A DNA stretch of 64,000 nt from Symsagittifera roscoffensis (GCF_963678635.1 NC_087067.1:60500594-60564593), one strand, 5' to 3'. Numbered from the stretch's first letter, positions 10,348 to 20,462 are shown. Notes: generated from the letters alone by a model not told the origin. Numbers and translations: made by a program.

Positions 10348-11307
10348 TTAGATCCGAATCGAGAAGTTTTCCTGCACTCCATTCATTGCAGCAAACAACG
10401 TCTGGATTGCTTCCCAGATCTGTTTCGGCGTAGGTGCATCGCCTTTCAGATGCTCTAGAAGCCCTGCCGCATCATTCATTCCCGCAAACAACAGCAGCTC
10501 TGGCTCGCAAGGCATCTCCGACTTCATCGCCACCACCAGAGTGAGCAGCTGATTCAACTCCGCACCAGGCAGCAGGTATACTAGAGTTTCCTGACAAAAC
10601 AGGTTGGGAGATTTTCCCTCGAAATCTGATCCCGCCATTATGATTACTCTTGCGGCCGCCGGATCCGATCGATTATATACTGCCAATGTCTTGGCCAACT
10701 GTGCGCTTCCACAGGGTTTTCCGTACCTTGAGTCATCTGCTAGTTTTGAACCCTCGTAGGCGGCATCTGGGAGCCCCATATCTTTCGGTTCCAGTAGCTT
10801 GTCTGCCGCCCTCAACTGTGCAGGAATTGCCAATCTGATTCTTGCTAAAGTTGTTCGGGGTTTGCTGGGCTCCACTATGAGCCCTGGGCTCCCCAACAGC
10901 TTGAGTGGCCTATAGTTGATCGGACCCATTACTGATTTCAGGGGAATCCCGGTCAGATCTGCCGTCTCCATCATCCTCGCTCTCGAGAAGTGTGCTTCAT
11001 GGGCCTTCAACCAATCCTTACAATGGTATCGACTCAAGTCTTCATGTGACACGTGCTTGAGTCCCAGGGTCTCCGCCAACTCCTGTCTGCATTCCAGATC
11101 TTCCAGGTCCAATTCCTTTATCCTCTCCAGATACCGTGTCCGGCTCGTTTCCGTCGGTCTTTCCACTCTCTTACTATCCACCACCACCACTGAGGGAACC
11201 ACCGAACTCTGGGGCGTAGATGACTCTGCTTCTTCGGAATCCATCGGTGTGGACACCGGTAGTCTGGTCCGGCTGCTCCTCGAGCTGTCTTTTGAATCGA
11301 ATCCCAC
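10348..11307 (-). pseudogene. Second module of the first ORF, weak second SGNH-like block
   Basis: 319 codons open, the longest fragment of the first ORF. It begins with a Ser/Thr-rich linker (SRSSRTRLPVSTPMDSEEAE), then a conserved charged helix (KELDLEDLECRQELAETLGL) and MGPINYRPLKLLGSPGLIVE. Near the end are VIIMAGSDFEG and PELLLFAGMND, which have the spacing and look of SGNH blocks I and III (GDS and GxND). Similarity to that fold is my inference and is weak. The first ~480 bp are repeated in units B and C, where the frame carries extra stops. Confidence 0.5.
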
Positions 11308-11317
11308 TCCCAGGCGA

Positions 11318-12061
11318 CTAGACAGGGGTCTCGTGGCAAAGAAAGGGGGTTGGGCCGAAGGTGAATTGGGTTGTTTCCAGCAGGTCCGCCTCTAGCGTAT
11401 TAATGTGTCTCTGGAAGACATCATTCAACCATTCCACGCCATAGGGTCTGTCAAAATAGATATAATGCGAAGACGCGTCATCTGGGAAGGATCGCTCCAT
11501 CAGGTCTGCTACATCCAATAATCTGACAGGGAGCACGCTCCTCTGTTGTATCTGCCTGATTACCTCGTTTCGCACCTTCTCGTTCATCTCCATTGCATCC
11601 TGGTCGGCCTTCATGTTATAAGGGATGGTACAGATCGTGAGTATAGCGGGATCCATCTGAATCCGCAACTCCTCAAGAATGCAACTCTTTTTCTCATGTA
11701 TCCTCATCACCTTCCTCGATTCACCCCTGGACACGTCATTGGTTCCCACCATCAAAGTCACCGTATACATCTTGAGCATGCCCAACATCTCAAGTGAGGC
11801 CAACATCTGCGGTGTTGCGGCTCCAGAAAAGCTCAAGACCCCAGTCTTCCAATGCGACTGGATCCGGGTCAGCACTCGTATCAGGCCGTCCCCTATGATC
11901 AAATGGATCGCACCCTCCGATATTCTTGGATGTGTGTAATAGTCAACCCAAGCCGCGTCATGGAAGCAATCCCTTCTCGCCCGTTGCGCCGTGTTCCAAT
12001 CCACATGATTGTGTCTGTGATATCTGCCATCCGTATTCTTTTTGTAGCTCGCAATCACCAC
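11318..12061 (-). pseudogene. SGNH/GDSL-esterase-like module, tandem copy A
   Basis: 247 codons open with no ATG at the upstream end (GTG at the frame boundary). Block I reads LIIGDGLIR where GDS is expected; block III reads LMVGTNDVSRGES; a later block reads YFDRPYGVEWLNDVF where DxxH plus a Gly is typical. The three blocks, their order and the alternating strand/helix pattern fit the SGNH fold. The Ser nucleophile is Gly and the catalytic Asp-His pair is not visible, so hydrolase activity is unlikely in this copy. The preceding leader ORF (12,258-12,055) is in another frame; the same frame change occurs in copies B and C, so it predates the duplication. Confidence 0.6.
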
Positions 12062-12258
12062 ACTCCTGACCTGTTGGTCAGTCCAAGAAGAAGGTCGCTA
12101 AATGAATTGTCGGGGGTTTTCAACTGAAACCTATCGTGTAATTCCTTGAGACGTGATGAACTTCCGCTAATTTGGCTGCTGCCCGATGTATATCCCGGCA
12201 ATGCTACTTCCATCAGCGGACGTAATGGTTGCGCCTCCAAACCACGCGCAGAGGGCAC
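12055..12258 (-). pseudogene. Leader fragment upstream of the SGNH-like module
   Basis: 67 codons, Ser/Leu-rich. The frame is open slightly further upstream to a TGA, and there is no ATG at a sensible place, so the true start is unclear. It overlaps the SGNH-like frame by 7 bp. Confidence 0.4.
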
Positions 12259-12309
12259 CGGCTCGGGCGGTATTCACACTCCCATTCCCTCGTCTAACCT
12301 CCCCCCTGT

Positions 12310-13008
12310 TTAGCCCCCTCTTAAGCCGAAAGTTATCTTAAATGCTGGGTGCTAAACCTCTTGAGAGAAAACAGTAGAACTTGTTTCCAGGCTCTACTTG
12401 AGTAAAAACGTTCCTCAAAACAGTGGATTTCGCTAATCCAATTTTACACTTATCTCCTATAATGTAAATTGGATTGTAACGATACCCGATTGACCAACTT
12501 GAGAATGACCCTGCGTGTCCTCCTCTGGTTGTTCTGATTCCGTGCTGGTTGTCTCCTTGACGTGTCCTGCACCTGATCACCAGCACCACTTTTCCACTTG
12601 ACTGGTCACCTGTTCCAGTCAAGTCTCCTAGTGGTCCAGCTAAGTTGCAAGCTATTTGAAAACCCTTAACAACGCCCCACACTTGAGCACCTTATTGAAT
12701 TGCTAATTTGATCGAAACGATCGGTCTTGTGAAAACAGTATTGGTCAAAGTCACTGTCATTTTTTGTTTTATGGTTTTTGTTCCTTTTTCTATTCTTTTT
12801 TTTGATGTTTTTTGTTTCGCTTTTTGTCTTTTCGCTCGTTTTTGTCCCTCTAGTTGCCCCTTAATCGTTTAGCTAGGCCTCGTTCGGAGATCATACCAGG
12901 AAGTTTTCTCGAGTTTTCTTAAAAACTATCACGGTACAACCGGAAGGTTTACACGTTCCCGCTGAGCCGTACCACCAGTACTCCAGAATGGATATGTAGC
13001 CCGAAGCT
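12310..13008. repeat. Pyrimidine-rich flank of the large element, copy A
   Basis: Sequence upstream (on the - strand) of the large gene, repeated in units B and C. It includes a long T-rich tract near 12,760-12,840 on the + strand, then a more balanced stretch ending at CGAAGCTGTGTC, where the LTR-like block starts. In B and C the full version ends GCCATAAAAACACTATGTAACA. A block at 41,200-42,075 has a similar plan and a similar end (GCCATAAAAACGTCTATGTAA). It could be a promoter-bearing terminal repeat; this is inference. Confidence 0.45.
12338..12682 (-). CDS. Small ORF upstream of the SGNH-like gene, shortened copy A
   Basis: 114 codons, matching the C-terminal part of the 140-codon ORF in copies B and C. 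The copy A frame is open from 12,682. The protein is basic with several Gly-rich turns (LGDLTGTGDQSSGK); no domain is recognised. It may be non-coding sequence that happens to be open. Confidence 0.25.
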   Translation of the reverse strand: MWGVVKGFQIACNLAGPLGDLTGTGDQSSGKVVLVIRCRTRQGDNQHGIRTTRGGHAGSFSSWSIGYRYNPIYIIGDKCKIGLAKSTVLRNVFTQVEPGNKFYCFLSRGLAPSI

Positions 13009-13886
13009 GTGTCACATATGAGGTTAAAAAAAATAGGCCCTATAACCATTGGCTCAAGAGTCAGGGGCATTCTTTCTTGTGTTTTTCTACCTCAAACGGT
13101 CGGAGCCAATTCGGTTCACTTGCGAAATGAGACTAAAACCCTCGTTACAGCTCAAAGGCCCCTACCAAAATACCCCCCCACTCTAGAAAATAAGAACGTC
13201 CCCATACTTAGGTCTCAAAATAACCAAAACATGCGAACGCCGTTAAAAACAAGGTCGGAACAGTGCGTACAGTTACTTTTTAATAGACAGTGCAACTTGT
13301 ATCCATTTCAGATGGATCAACCTAAAATTCTCCCCAGCTCAACATAACAAGAAAAAAACACAATCAGGAAAACTAAACTGGGTACTCACATACCAGCACA
13401 CTCGAGAATTGGAGTAACTAAATTAATCAGTAACTCTCGCATTATTGTAATTGAATATAACTTGAGAAGTTTGCTATTAACGAATTCCAGCAAAGGAATT
13501 GAGTTTTGACTTGAGAAAAAAATTTTGGGGTTGGAACATTGGGAGATTTCGGTTGTCCACTTTTCTACCGAAGGTTCACTCTGGTCCACTTCTGATTATT
13601 ATGTTCTTCCTTCGCAATAATTCTGTCTCCTATTTCAGGATAAGACAGCTCTACTCTCGTGTGATACTATGTCTGGAAATTGCGAATAGCAATTTCCCGT
13701 TGCTTTTTTGACCACTTTCCCGCGATTGTAGTTCGAGTGTTCTGATCTTCTATTTCTGAGATTTTCAGTTGTCTCGAAAAAGTTGAGCTTGACATGAATA
13801 ATTCGACTTTTTGAAAAATTCCATTTCACCCCAAAATCACCTTGTTCGTATTGCTCCAGGTCAAACTTCCAAATATAACCGACTGG
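13009..13886 (+). repeat. LTR-like block, copy A (5'-truncated)
   Basis: Matches 3,318-3,932 but begins at ACATATGAGG, lacking the TGTAACAGTC start, and contains an additional block of about 263 bp (13,264-13,526). It is followed by CCGACTGGCACAAACT and a gag-like region, so it behaves as a 5' LTR with the primer-binding region just downstream. Confidence 0.5.
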
Positions 13887-14569
13887 CACAAACTATACAA
13901 TCGACAGTAAGACTTTCAGTTATTCCCAAATATTCAAAATTGGACTACCGAACATTCAGACCAGTAAGAACATCAAGACAAACAAATAATCAAAAGACGT
14001 CAAATAAAAATAACTTCTCAGATCATAGCTATTGTTTCTTTTTTTAAAATCCAAAACAACAAATCCCCCCAAATTGAATAGTCAAAATCAACCACAAAAT
14101 CAAAATGTACCACAACAAGTTTCTCAATCAGTTTTCTTAACGATCAACCACGAACTACACTAGATCGCAGCAAAAAGTATCACTTTTTTCAACAAAATAA
14201 AAACATAACACACAAACATCATATTAGGAATCAACTACATTACTCTGAAGATTAAGAACACTATCATCAAAAGCAACAACGATTCAATACAAATCGGCAA
14301 CAGAATAAACTGAACATTGATCAACCAGATCTTTTTATCGACCAGATCTTTTTGAACCATATACACGAAACGAACAGAGACAACCAAGATCATCCAATGT
14401 CATAAAAAAAATAATTTTCAACTTCAAAATCCAGTAAACACACAAAATTACCAACCAACTCAAATGCACAATGAAATCCCACTAGCATATTATCTACAAC
14501 AACACGAAATAACACAAACCCATCTTACAGATCTTTTCTCAAATACCACATGCCGCAGAAATACTATAA
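13887..14569 (+). pseudogene. Degenerate gag leader region, copy A
   Basis: Short open stretches rich in Asn, Gln, Thr and Lys on the + strand (for example TSRQTNNQKTSNKNNFSD) with many stops, lying between the LTR-like block and a recognisable gag piece. The composition fits a decayed gag N-terminus or leader; no motif is intact. Confidence 0.35.
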
Positions 14570-14706
14570 TTGACTATGAATCCATACCTAATTGATGGAT
14601 CACCAATAACATCAAATAAACCACTAATGGTATTTGTAGGCCGAGATCCTGAGTATTCAGTAGAAGATTATCTAAAAGCAGTCAAAGCCAATTTAATTTT
14701 GAGTTG
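14570..14706 (+). pseudogene. Gag N-terminal scrap, copy A
   Basis: About 45 codons from an in-frame TTG, with ATG two codons later. The sequence NKPLMVFVGRDPEYSVEDYL followed by KAVKANLIL resembles the start of a capsid domain in Ty3-like Gag proteins (a phrase like F-x-G-x-D plus a helix). It is cut at about 14,706, where the sequence jumps to the 3' end of another element at ACTAAAAGGACTACGGC; the open frame runs on for another 38 codons of unrelated sequence. Confidence 0.5.
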
Positions 14707-16258
14707 TACTAAAAGGACTACGGCGAGGACGATACAGACTACCAAACACAAGTGCCGAATTGGTCACAATCAAGGGCGACCCAAGAATACTAAACAATCC
14801 TCGACCTTAGTAAGAGGATAAAATATTGATGAACAAAATGGTGCGACCGCAGCAGATAACTACTCCTTAAGAAATTCCTTTTCCAACAAACTCGAAACAA
14901 GTTTTAAAATTCAAAAAAATATATATTAATATTAGGATCTGTGAGTTTTTGTCAGATTAGTTTCCAACCTCAAAAACCACGAGACAATGGGTGTCTTTCA
15001 ATAGAAACACACTTTCGTTGTCTTCTACTTGACAGACATTCCTAGTAGGGTTCTTGCGATAAGTATCCCCTAGGCTAACGGTCGACCACGATATTCCTCC
15101 ACCTCGAGGTCTATTGAACGGCTTTCTAACTGACATTAGCTCATGAACTTAAATTTTATCTATTATAAAAATATATAACATTTCTGAAAAAATCGTTCTC
15201 TGTCTAAGTCCGCTTGTAAGGTTTACCCTTTTTATCCAGTAACCCACTAATTACATGCCGAAACTTCATTTTAAAATTATCATCACTCAAATTATATAAA
15301 TCTTGTATTCAACTGAAGTGCTCAAAAACTTATTAAATATCTTCATTTATTTTTTCGAGGGGTTTAGGTGGTCATTTGTGCGATCTAAGAGTACCCTAAC
15401 TTGTATGATAAATTGAATTGTTCATCACATTATCTCAAACCATCCACGCTTGTTGCTGTTATTCTAATCCTTCACCATTTCTCTAGGCGTATCCTCAATT
15501 TTTCCTAAACTAATTTTAATTCTAATCACCTTAATGTAACTTAAACCTAAATCATCCAACAGTAAAGCTACCATTTACTGAAACTAAAGGAAAAATAACA
15601 AAAACCAAGAAGGAAGTAACGGATTTGGGTGTTTTCTAATAAATCATAGGTTTTTTATGACACAGTTTGAATATATACCTAATAAACAATAAGAATACGC
15701 ACTAAAATCAATCCTAAAAGTTAACCACATAACACCAAACACCAAGTTTCAGTTTCAGGACAAAAATATCAGGTTTCACAACAAAAACTAAGTCTAAAAC
15801 ACTGACACATCCACTTTCTATTGGTAAATTAGGTTTAATATGATAGCCTAAGCACTAAAAATTTGGTTTTCACCAGCCAAAATTTTAGGTTTTAGTCTAG
15901 GTTTCTATTATAGGGTCAAACGTTTCATTACGTCAAAAGTTAAATTAAGTATGGTTCCCGGTCAAAATTTCAAGATTCGGTAAACGGATTCGGGTAAAAC
16001 AGCGGATTCGGGTAAAACAGCGGATTCGGGTAAAACGGATTCGGGTAAGTTGAAGTACTCAAACCCAAATTTGGATACCAGAAGTCAAAAACCTCGTCTT
16101 AAATGGTAAGTTTTTGTTAGTTTCAGGTTTTAGAACACAAAAACTGAGTTTTTGGTCTCAAAATTGGGCTCCGAACGCCGAGTTTTGACTTTCTTGAGAA
16201 AACTAACTTTGTTAAAACCCACCAAACCAGTTTTAAAACTTGTATCCTAAGCCTGATT
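14707..16258 (+). repeat. 3' end block of a second LTR retrotransposon, copy A
   Basis: Matches 20,600-22,133 and 28,811-30,320. It starts with a short coding-like tail (KGLRRGRYRLPN), presumably the end of pol, then non-coding A+T-rich sequence that I take as the 5' part of an LTR (candidate start TGTGAG at 14,940). It is broken at 16,258 by the junction to the next tandem unit, whereas at 30,320 the sequence continues. Confidence 0.5.
15984..16047 (+). repeat. Short tandem repeat CGGATTCGGGTAAAACAG, about four copies
   Basis: Four occurrences of GGATTCGGGTAA spaced 17-20 bp apart. The same place in unit B (21,878-21,922) has three, and the copy at 30,090 has one. Copy number therefore changed during or after duplication. 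Confidence 0.85.
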
Positions 16259-16737
16259 TGCCAATCTGATTCTTGCTAAAGTTGTTCGGGGTTTGCTGGG
16301 CTCCACTATGAGCCCTGGGCTCCCCAACAGCTTGAGTGGCCTATAGTTGATCGGACCCATTACTGATTTCAGGGGAATCCCGGTCAGATCTGCCGTCTCC
16401 ATCATCCTCGCTCTCGAGAAGTGTGCTTCATGGGCCTTCAACCAATCCTTACAATGGTATCGACTCAAGTCTTCATGTGACACGTGCTTGAGTCCCAGGG
16501 TCTCCGCCAACTCCTGTCTGCATTCCAGATCTTCCAGGTCCAATTACTTTATCCTCTCCAGATACCGTGTCCGGCTCGTTTCCGTCGGTCTTTCCACTCT
16601 CTTACTATCCACCACCACCACTGAGGGAACCACCGAACTCTGGGGCGTAGATGACTCTGCTTCTTCGGAATCCATCGGTGTGGACACCGGTAGTCTGTCC
16701 GGCTGCTCCTCGAGCTGTCTTTTGAATCGAATCCCAC
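16247..16737 (-). pseudogene. Fragment of the second module, copy B
   Basis: Same as 10,828-11,307 of copy A but split by a frameshift in the Ser/Arg linker and by a stop. The 5' piece overlaps 16,549-16,737 and the remaining frame is 16,543-16,247. The right part of the module is absent because the unit is truncated at the chimeric junction near 16,258. Confidence 0.6.
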
Positions 16738-16747
16738 TCCCAGGCGA

Positions 16748-17491
16748 CTAGACAGGGGTCTCGTGGCAAAGAAAGGGGGTTGGGCCGAAGGTGAATTGGG
16801 TTGTTTCCAGCAGGTCCGCCTCTAGCGTATTAATGTGTCTCTGGAAGACATCATTCAACCATTCCACGCCATAGGGTCTGTCAAAATAGATATAATGCGA
16901 AGACGCGTCATCTGGGAAGGATCGCTCCATCAGGTCTGCTACATCCAATAATCTGACAGGGAGCACGCTCCTCTGTTGTATCTGCCTGATTACCTCGTTT
17001 CGCACCTTCTCGTTCATCTCCATTGCATCCTGGTCGGCCTTCATGTTATAAGGGATGGTACAGATCGTGAGTATAGCGGGATCCATCTGAATCCGCAACT
17101 CCTCAAGAATGCAACTCTTTTTCTCATGTATCCTCATCACCTTCCTCGATTCACCCCTGGACACGTCATTGGTTCCCATCATCAAAGTCACCGTATACAT
17201 CTTGAGCATGCCCAACATCTCAAGTGAGGCCAACATCTGCGGTGTTGCGGCTCCAGAAAAGCTCAAGACCCCAGTCTTCCAATGCGACTGGATCCGGGTC
17301 AGCACTCGTATCAGGCCGTCCCCTATGATCAAATGGATCGCACCCTCCGATATTCTTGGATGTGTGTAATAGTCAACCCAAGCCGCGTCATGGAAGCAAT
17401 CCATTCTCGCCCGTTGCGCCGTGTTCCAATCCATATGATTGTGTCTGTGATATCTGCCATCCGTATTCTTTTTGTAGCTCTCAATCACCAC
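16748..17491 (-). pseudogene. SGNH/GDSL-esterase-like module, copy B
   Basis: 247 codons, nearly identical to copy A with a few substitutions (for example MMGTND in place of MVGTND). It has the same loss of the block I serine (GDG) and the same YIYFDRPYG in the last block. With the 3' part truncated, this copy cannot encode the full protein. Confidence 0.65.
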
Positions 17492-17688
17492 ACTCCTGAC
17501 CGGTTGGTCAGTCCAAGAAGAAGGTCGCTAAATGAATTGTCGGGGGTTTTCAACTGCAACCTATCGTGTAATTCCTTGAGACGTGATGACCTCCCGCTAA
17601 TTTGGCTGCTGCCCGGGGTATATCCCGGCAATGCTACTTCCATCAGCGGGCGTAATGGTTGCGCCTCCAAACCACGCGCAGAGGGCAC
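17485..17688 (-). pseudogene. Leader fragment, copy B
   Basis: 67 codons equivalent to 12,055-12,258, with a few substitutions. The same overlap and frame change to the SGNH-like module is kept. Confidence 0.45.
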
Positions 17689-17767
17689 CGGCTCGGGCGG
17701 TATTCACACTTCCATTCCCTCGTCTAACCTCCCCCCTGTTTAGCCCCCTCTTAAGCCGAAAGTTATC

Positions 17768-18190
17768 TTAAACGCTGGGTGCTAAACCTCTTGAGAGAAA
17801 ACAGTAGAACTTGTTTCCAGGCTCTGCTTGACTAAAAACGTTCCTCAAAACAGTGGGTTTCGCTAATCCAATTTTACACTTATCTCCTATAATGTAACTT
17901 GGATTGTAACGATACCCGATTGACCAACTTGAGAATACCCCTGCGTGTCCTCCTCTGGTTGTTCTGATTCCGTGCTGGTTGTCTCCTTGACGTGTCCTGC
18001 ACCTGATCACCAGCACCACTTTTCCACTTGACTGGTCACCTGTTCCAGTCAAGTCTCCTAGTGGTCCAGCTAAGTTGCAAGCTATTTGAAAACCCTTAAC
18101 AACGCCCCACACTTGAGCACCTTTTTGAATTGCTAATTTGATCAAAACGATCGGTCTTGTGAAAACAGTATTGGTCAAAGTCACTGTCAT
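17768..18190 (-). CDS. Small 140-codon ORF upstream of the SGNH-like gene, copy B
   Basis: Starts at a true ATG (18,190-18,188) and is open for 140 codons. It is identical in copy C and truncated at its start in copy A. It lies 80 bp upstream of the leader fragment on the same strand. The predicted product is basic (pattern SSGKVVLVIRCRTRQGD), has no signal peptide or obvious domain, and could be a leader exon, an upstream ORF or chance. The only support is openness and position. Confidence 0.3.
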   Translation of the reverse strand: MTVTLTNTVFTRPIVLIKLAIQKGAQVWGVVKGFQIACNLAGPLGDLTGTGDQSSGKVVLVIRCRTRQGDNQHGIRTTRGGHAGVFSSWSIGYRYNPSYIIGDKCKIGLAKPTVLRNVFSQAEPGNKFYCFLSRGLAPSV

Positions 18191-18904
18191 TTTTTGTTTT
18201 ATGGTTTTTGTTCCTTTTTCTATTTTTTTTTTGATGTTTTTTGTTTCGCTTTTTTTCTTTTTGCTGGTTTTTGTCCCCCTAGTTGCCCCTTAATCGTTTA
18301 GCTAGGCCTCGTTCGGAGATCGTACCAGGAAGTTTTCTCGAGTTTTCTTAAAAGCTATCACGGTACAACCGGAAGGTTTACACGTTCCCGCTGAGCCGTA
18401 CCACCAGTACTCCAGAATGGATATGTAATCCGAAGCTGTGTCGAGTGGGTTCGACTCCGTAGTCTTGATGTCGTACAAACACCCAGCAGAGCCATAAAAA
18501 CACTATGTAACAGTCGCTTACTTAAGTCACCTATTGTTGCAAGCTATTTGAAAACCCTTAACAACGCCCCACACTTGAGCACCTTTTTGAATTGCTAATT
18601 TGATCGAAACGATCGGTCTTGTGAAAACAGTATTGGTCAAGGTCACTGTCATTTTTTGTTTTATGGTTTTTGTTCCTTTTTCTATTCTTTTTTTTGATGT
18701 TTTTTGTTTCGCTTTTTGTCTTTTTGCTCGTTTTTGTCCCCCTAGTTGCCCCTTAATCGTTTAGCTAGGCCTCGTTCGGAGATCGTACCAGGAAGTTTTC
18801 TCGAGTTTTCTTAAAAACTATCACGGTACAACCGGAAGGTTTACACGTTCCCGCTGAGCCGTACCACCAGTACTCCAGAATGGATATGTAGCCCGAAGCT
18901 GTGT
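18075..18904. repeat. Direct duplication of the pyrimidine-rich block in unit B
   Basis: The sequence starting TTGCAAGCTATTTG occurs at 18,075 and again at 18,537 (offset 462 bp). The first copy runs through GCCATAAAAACACTATGTAACAGTC to ACTTAAGTCACCTATTG before the second begins. The second ends at GAAGCTGTGTC and joins the LTR-like block. Present in B and C, absent in A. Confidence 0.85.
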
Positions 18905-19779
18905 CACATATGAGGTTAAAGAAAAATAGGCCCTATAACCATTGGCTCAAGAGTCAGGGACATTCTTTCTTGTGTTTTTCTACCTCAAACGGTCGGAGCC
19001 AATTCGGTTCACTTGCGAAATGAGACTAAAACCCTCGTTACAGCTCAAAGGCCACTACCAAAATACCCCTCCACTCTAGAAAATAAGAACGTCCCCATAC
19101 TTAGGTCTCAAAATACCCAAAACATGCGAACGCCGTTAAAAACAAGGTCGGAACAGTGCGTACAGTTACTTTTTAATAGACAGTGCAACTTGTATCTATT
19201 TCAGATCGATCAACCTAAAATTCTCCCCAGCTCAACATAACAAGAAAAAAACACAATCAGGAAAACTAAACTGGGTACTCACATACCAGCACACTCGAGA
19301 ATTGGAGTAACTAATTTAATCAGTAACTCTCGCATTATTGTAATTGAATATAACTTGAGAAGTTTGCTATTAACGAATTCCAGCAAAGGAATTGAGTTTT
19401 GACTTGAGAAAAAAATTTTGGGGTTGGAACATTGGGAGATTTCGGTTGTCCACTTTTCTACCGAAGGTTCACTCTGGTCCACTTCTGATTATTATGTTCT
19501 TCCTTCGCAATAATTCTGTCTCCTATTTCAGGATAAGACAGCTCTACTCTCGTGTGATACTATGTCTGGAGATTGCGAATAGCAATTTCCCGTTGCTTTT
19601 TTGACCACTTTCCCGCGATTGTAGTTCGAGTGTTCTGATCTTCTATTTCTGAGATTTTCAGTTGTCTCGAGAAAGTTGAGCATGACATGAATAATTCGAC
19701 TTTTTGAAAAATTCCATTTCACCCCAAAATCACGTTGTTCGTATTGCTCCAGGTCAAACTTCCAAATATAACCGACTGG
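18902..19779 (+). repeat. LTR-like block, copy B
   Basis: Nearly identical to 13,009-13,886, with the same missing start and the same additional block relative to 3,302-3,932. Confidence 0.55.
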
Positions 19780-20462
19780 CACAAACTATACAATCGACAG
19801 TAAGACTTTCAGTTATTCCCAAATATTCAAAATTGGACTACCGAACATTCAGACCAGTAAGAACATCAAGACAAACAAATAATCAAAAGACGTCAAATAG
19901 AAATAACTTCTCAGATCATAGCTATTGTTTCTTTTTTTAAAATCCAAAACAACAAATCCCCCCAAATTGAATAGTCAAAATCAACCACAAAATCAAAATG
20001 TACCACAACAAGTTTCTCAATCAGTTTTCTTAACGATCAACCACGAACTACACTAGATCGCAGCAAAAAGTATCACTTTTTTCAACAAAAAAAAAACATA
20101 ACAAACAAACATCATATTAGGAATCAACTACATTACTCTGAAGATTAAGAACACTATCATCAAAAGCAACAACGATTCAATACAAATCGGCAACAGAATA
20201 AACTGAACATTGATCAACCAGATCTTTTTATCGACCAGATCTTTTTGAACCATATACACGAAACGAACAGAGACAACCAAGATCATCCAATGTCCTAAAA
20301 AAAATAATTTTCAACTTCAAAATCCAGTAAACACACAAAATTACCAACCAACTCAAATGCACAATGAAATCCCACTAGCATATTACCTACAACAACACGA
20401 AATAACACAAACCCATCTTACAGATCTTTTCTCAAATGCCACATGCCGCAGAAATACTATAA

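Larger units (their letters stand above)
7956..12300 (-). pseudogene. First ORF of the large unrecognised - strand element, SGNH-esterase-like N-terminal part
   Basis: Same-strand fragments run from about 12,270 to a TGA at 7,956, roughly 1,430 codons, with repeated frame changes. In order: a short leader (12,258-12,055), an SGNH-hydrolase-like module (12,061-11,318), a second module with a weaker GxND-like block (11,307-10,348), then fragments at 10,275-10,084, 10,068-9,565, 9,552-9,298, 9,317-8,874, 8,929-8,687, 8,589-8,368 and 8,318-7,956. Esterase (SGNH) domains are known in ORF1 proteins of some CR1-like non-LTR elements, but no RT is seen here and the length is far greater. Whether this is a retroelement, a virus-derived gene or a host gene family is open. 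Confidence 0.55.
10828..16258. repeat. Tandem chimeric unit A (5.43 kb)
   Basis: First of three direct repeats. It shares its left edge with the full-length large element. Order: start of the SGNH-like gene (-), pyrimidine-rich block, 5'-truncated LTR-like block, gag scrap (+), 3' end block of a second retroelement. The next unit starts where CCTAAGCCTGA joins TTGCCAATCTG. Offset to unit B is 5,431 bp. Confidence 0.85.

Noticed and set aside
4436-11939. Numerous + strand ORFs of 60-200 codons opposite the large - strand element
   Set aside because: They mirror the high-G+C coding sequence of the other strand, mostly start at non-ATG codons and lack any recognisable motif. The - strand frames carry the consistent, repeat-supported coding pattern.
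13264-13526. Intron present in three copies and absent from copy 0
   Set aside because: Neither strand gives GT-AG ends at the alignment boundaries, and the surrounding block is not coding.
13386-14047. Small ORFs shared by the LTR-like copies
   Set aside because: They are shared only because the DNA is duplicated. They lie on both strands, are interrupted in copy 0 and have no coding-like composition.
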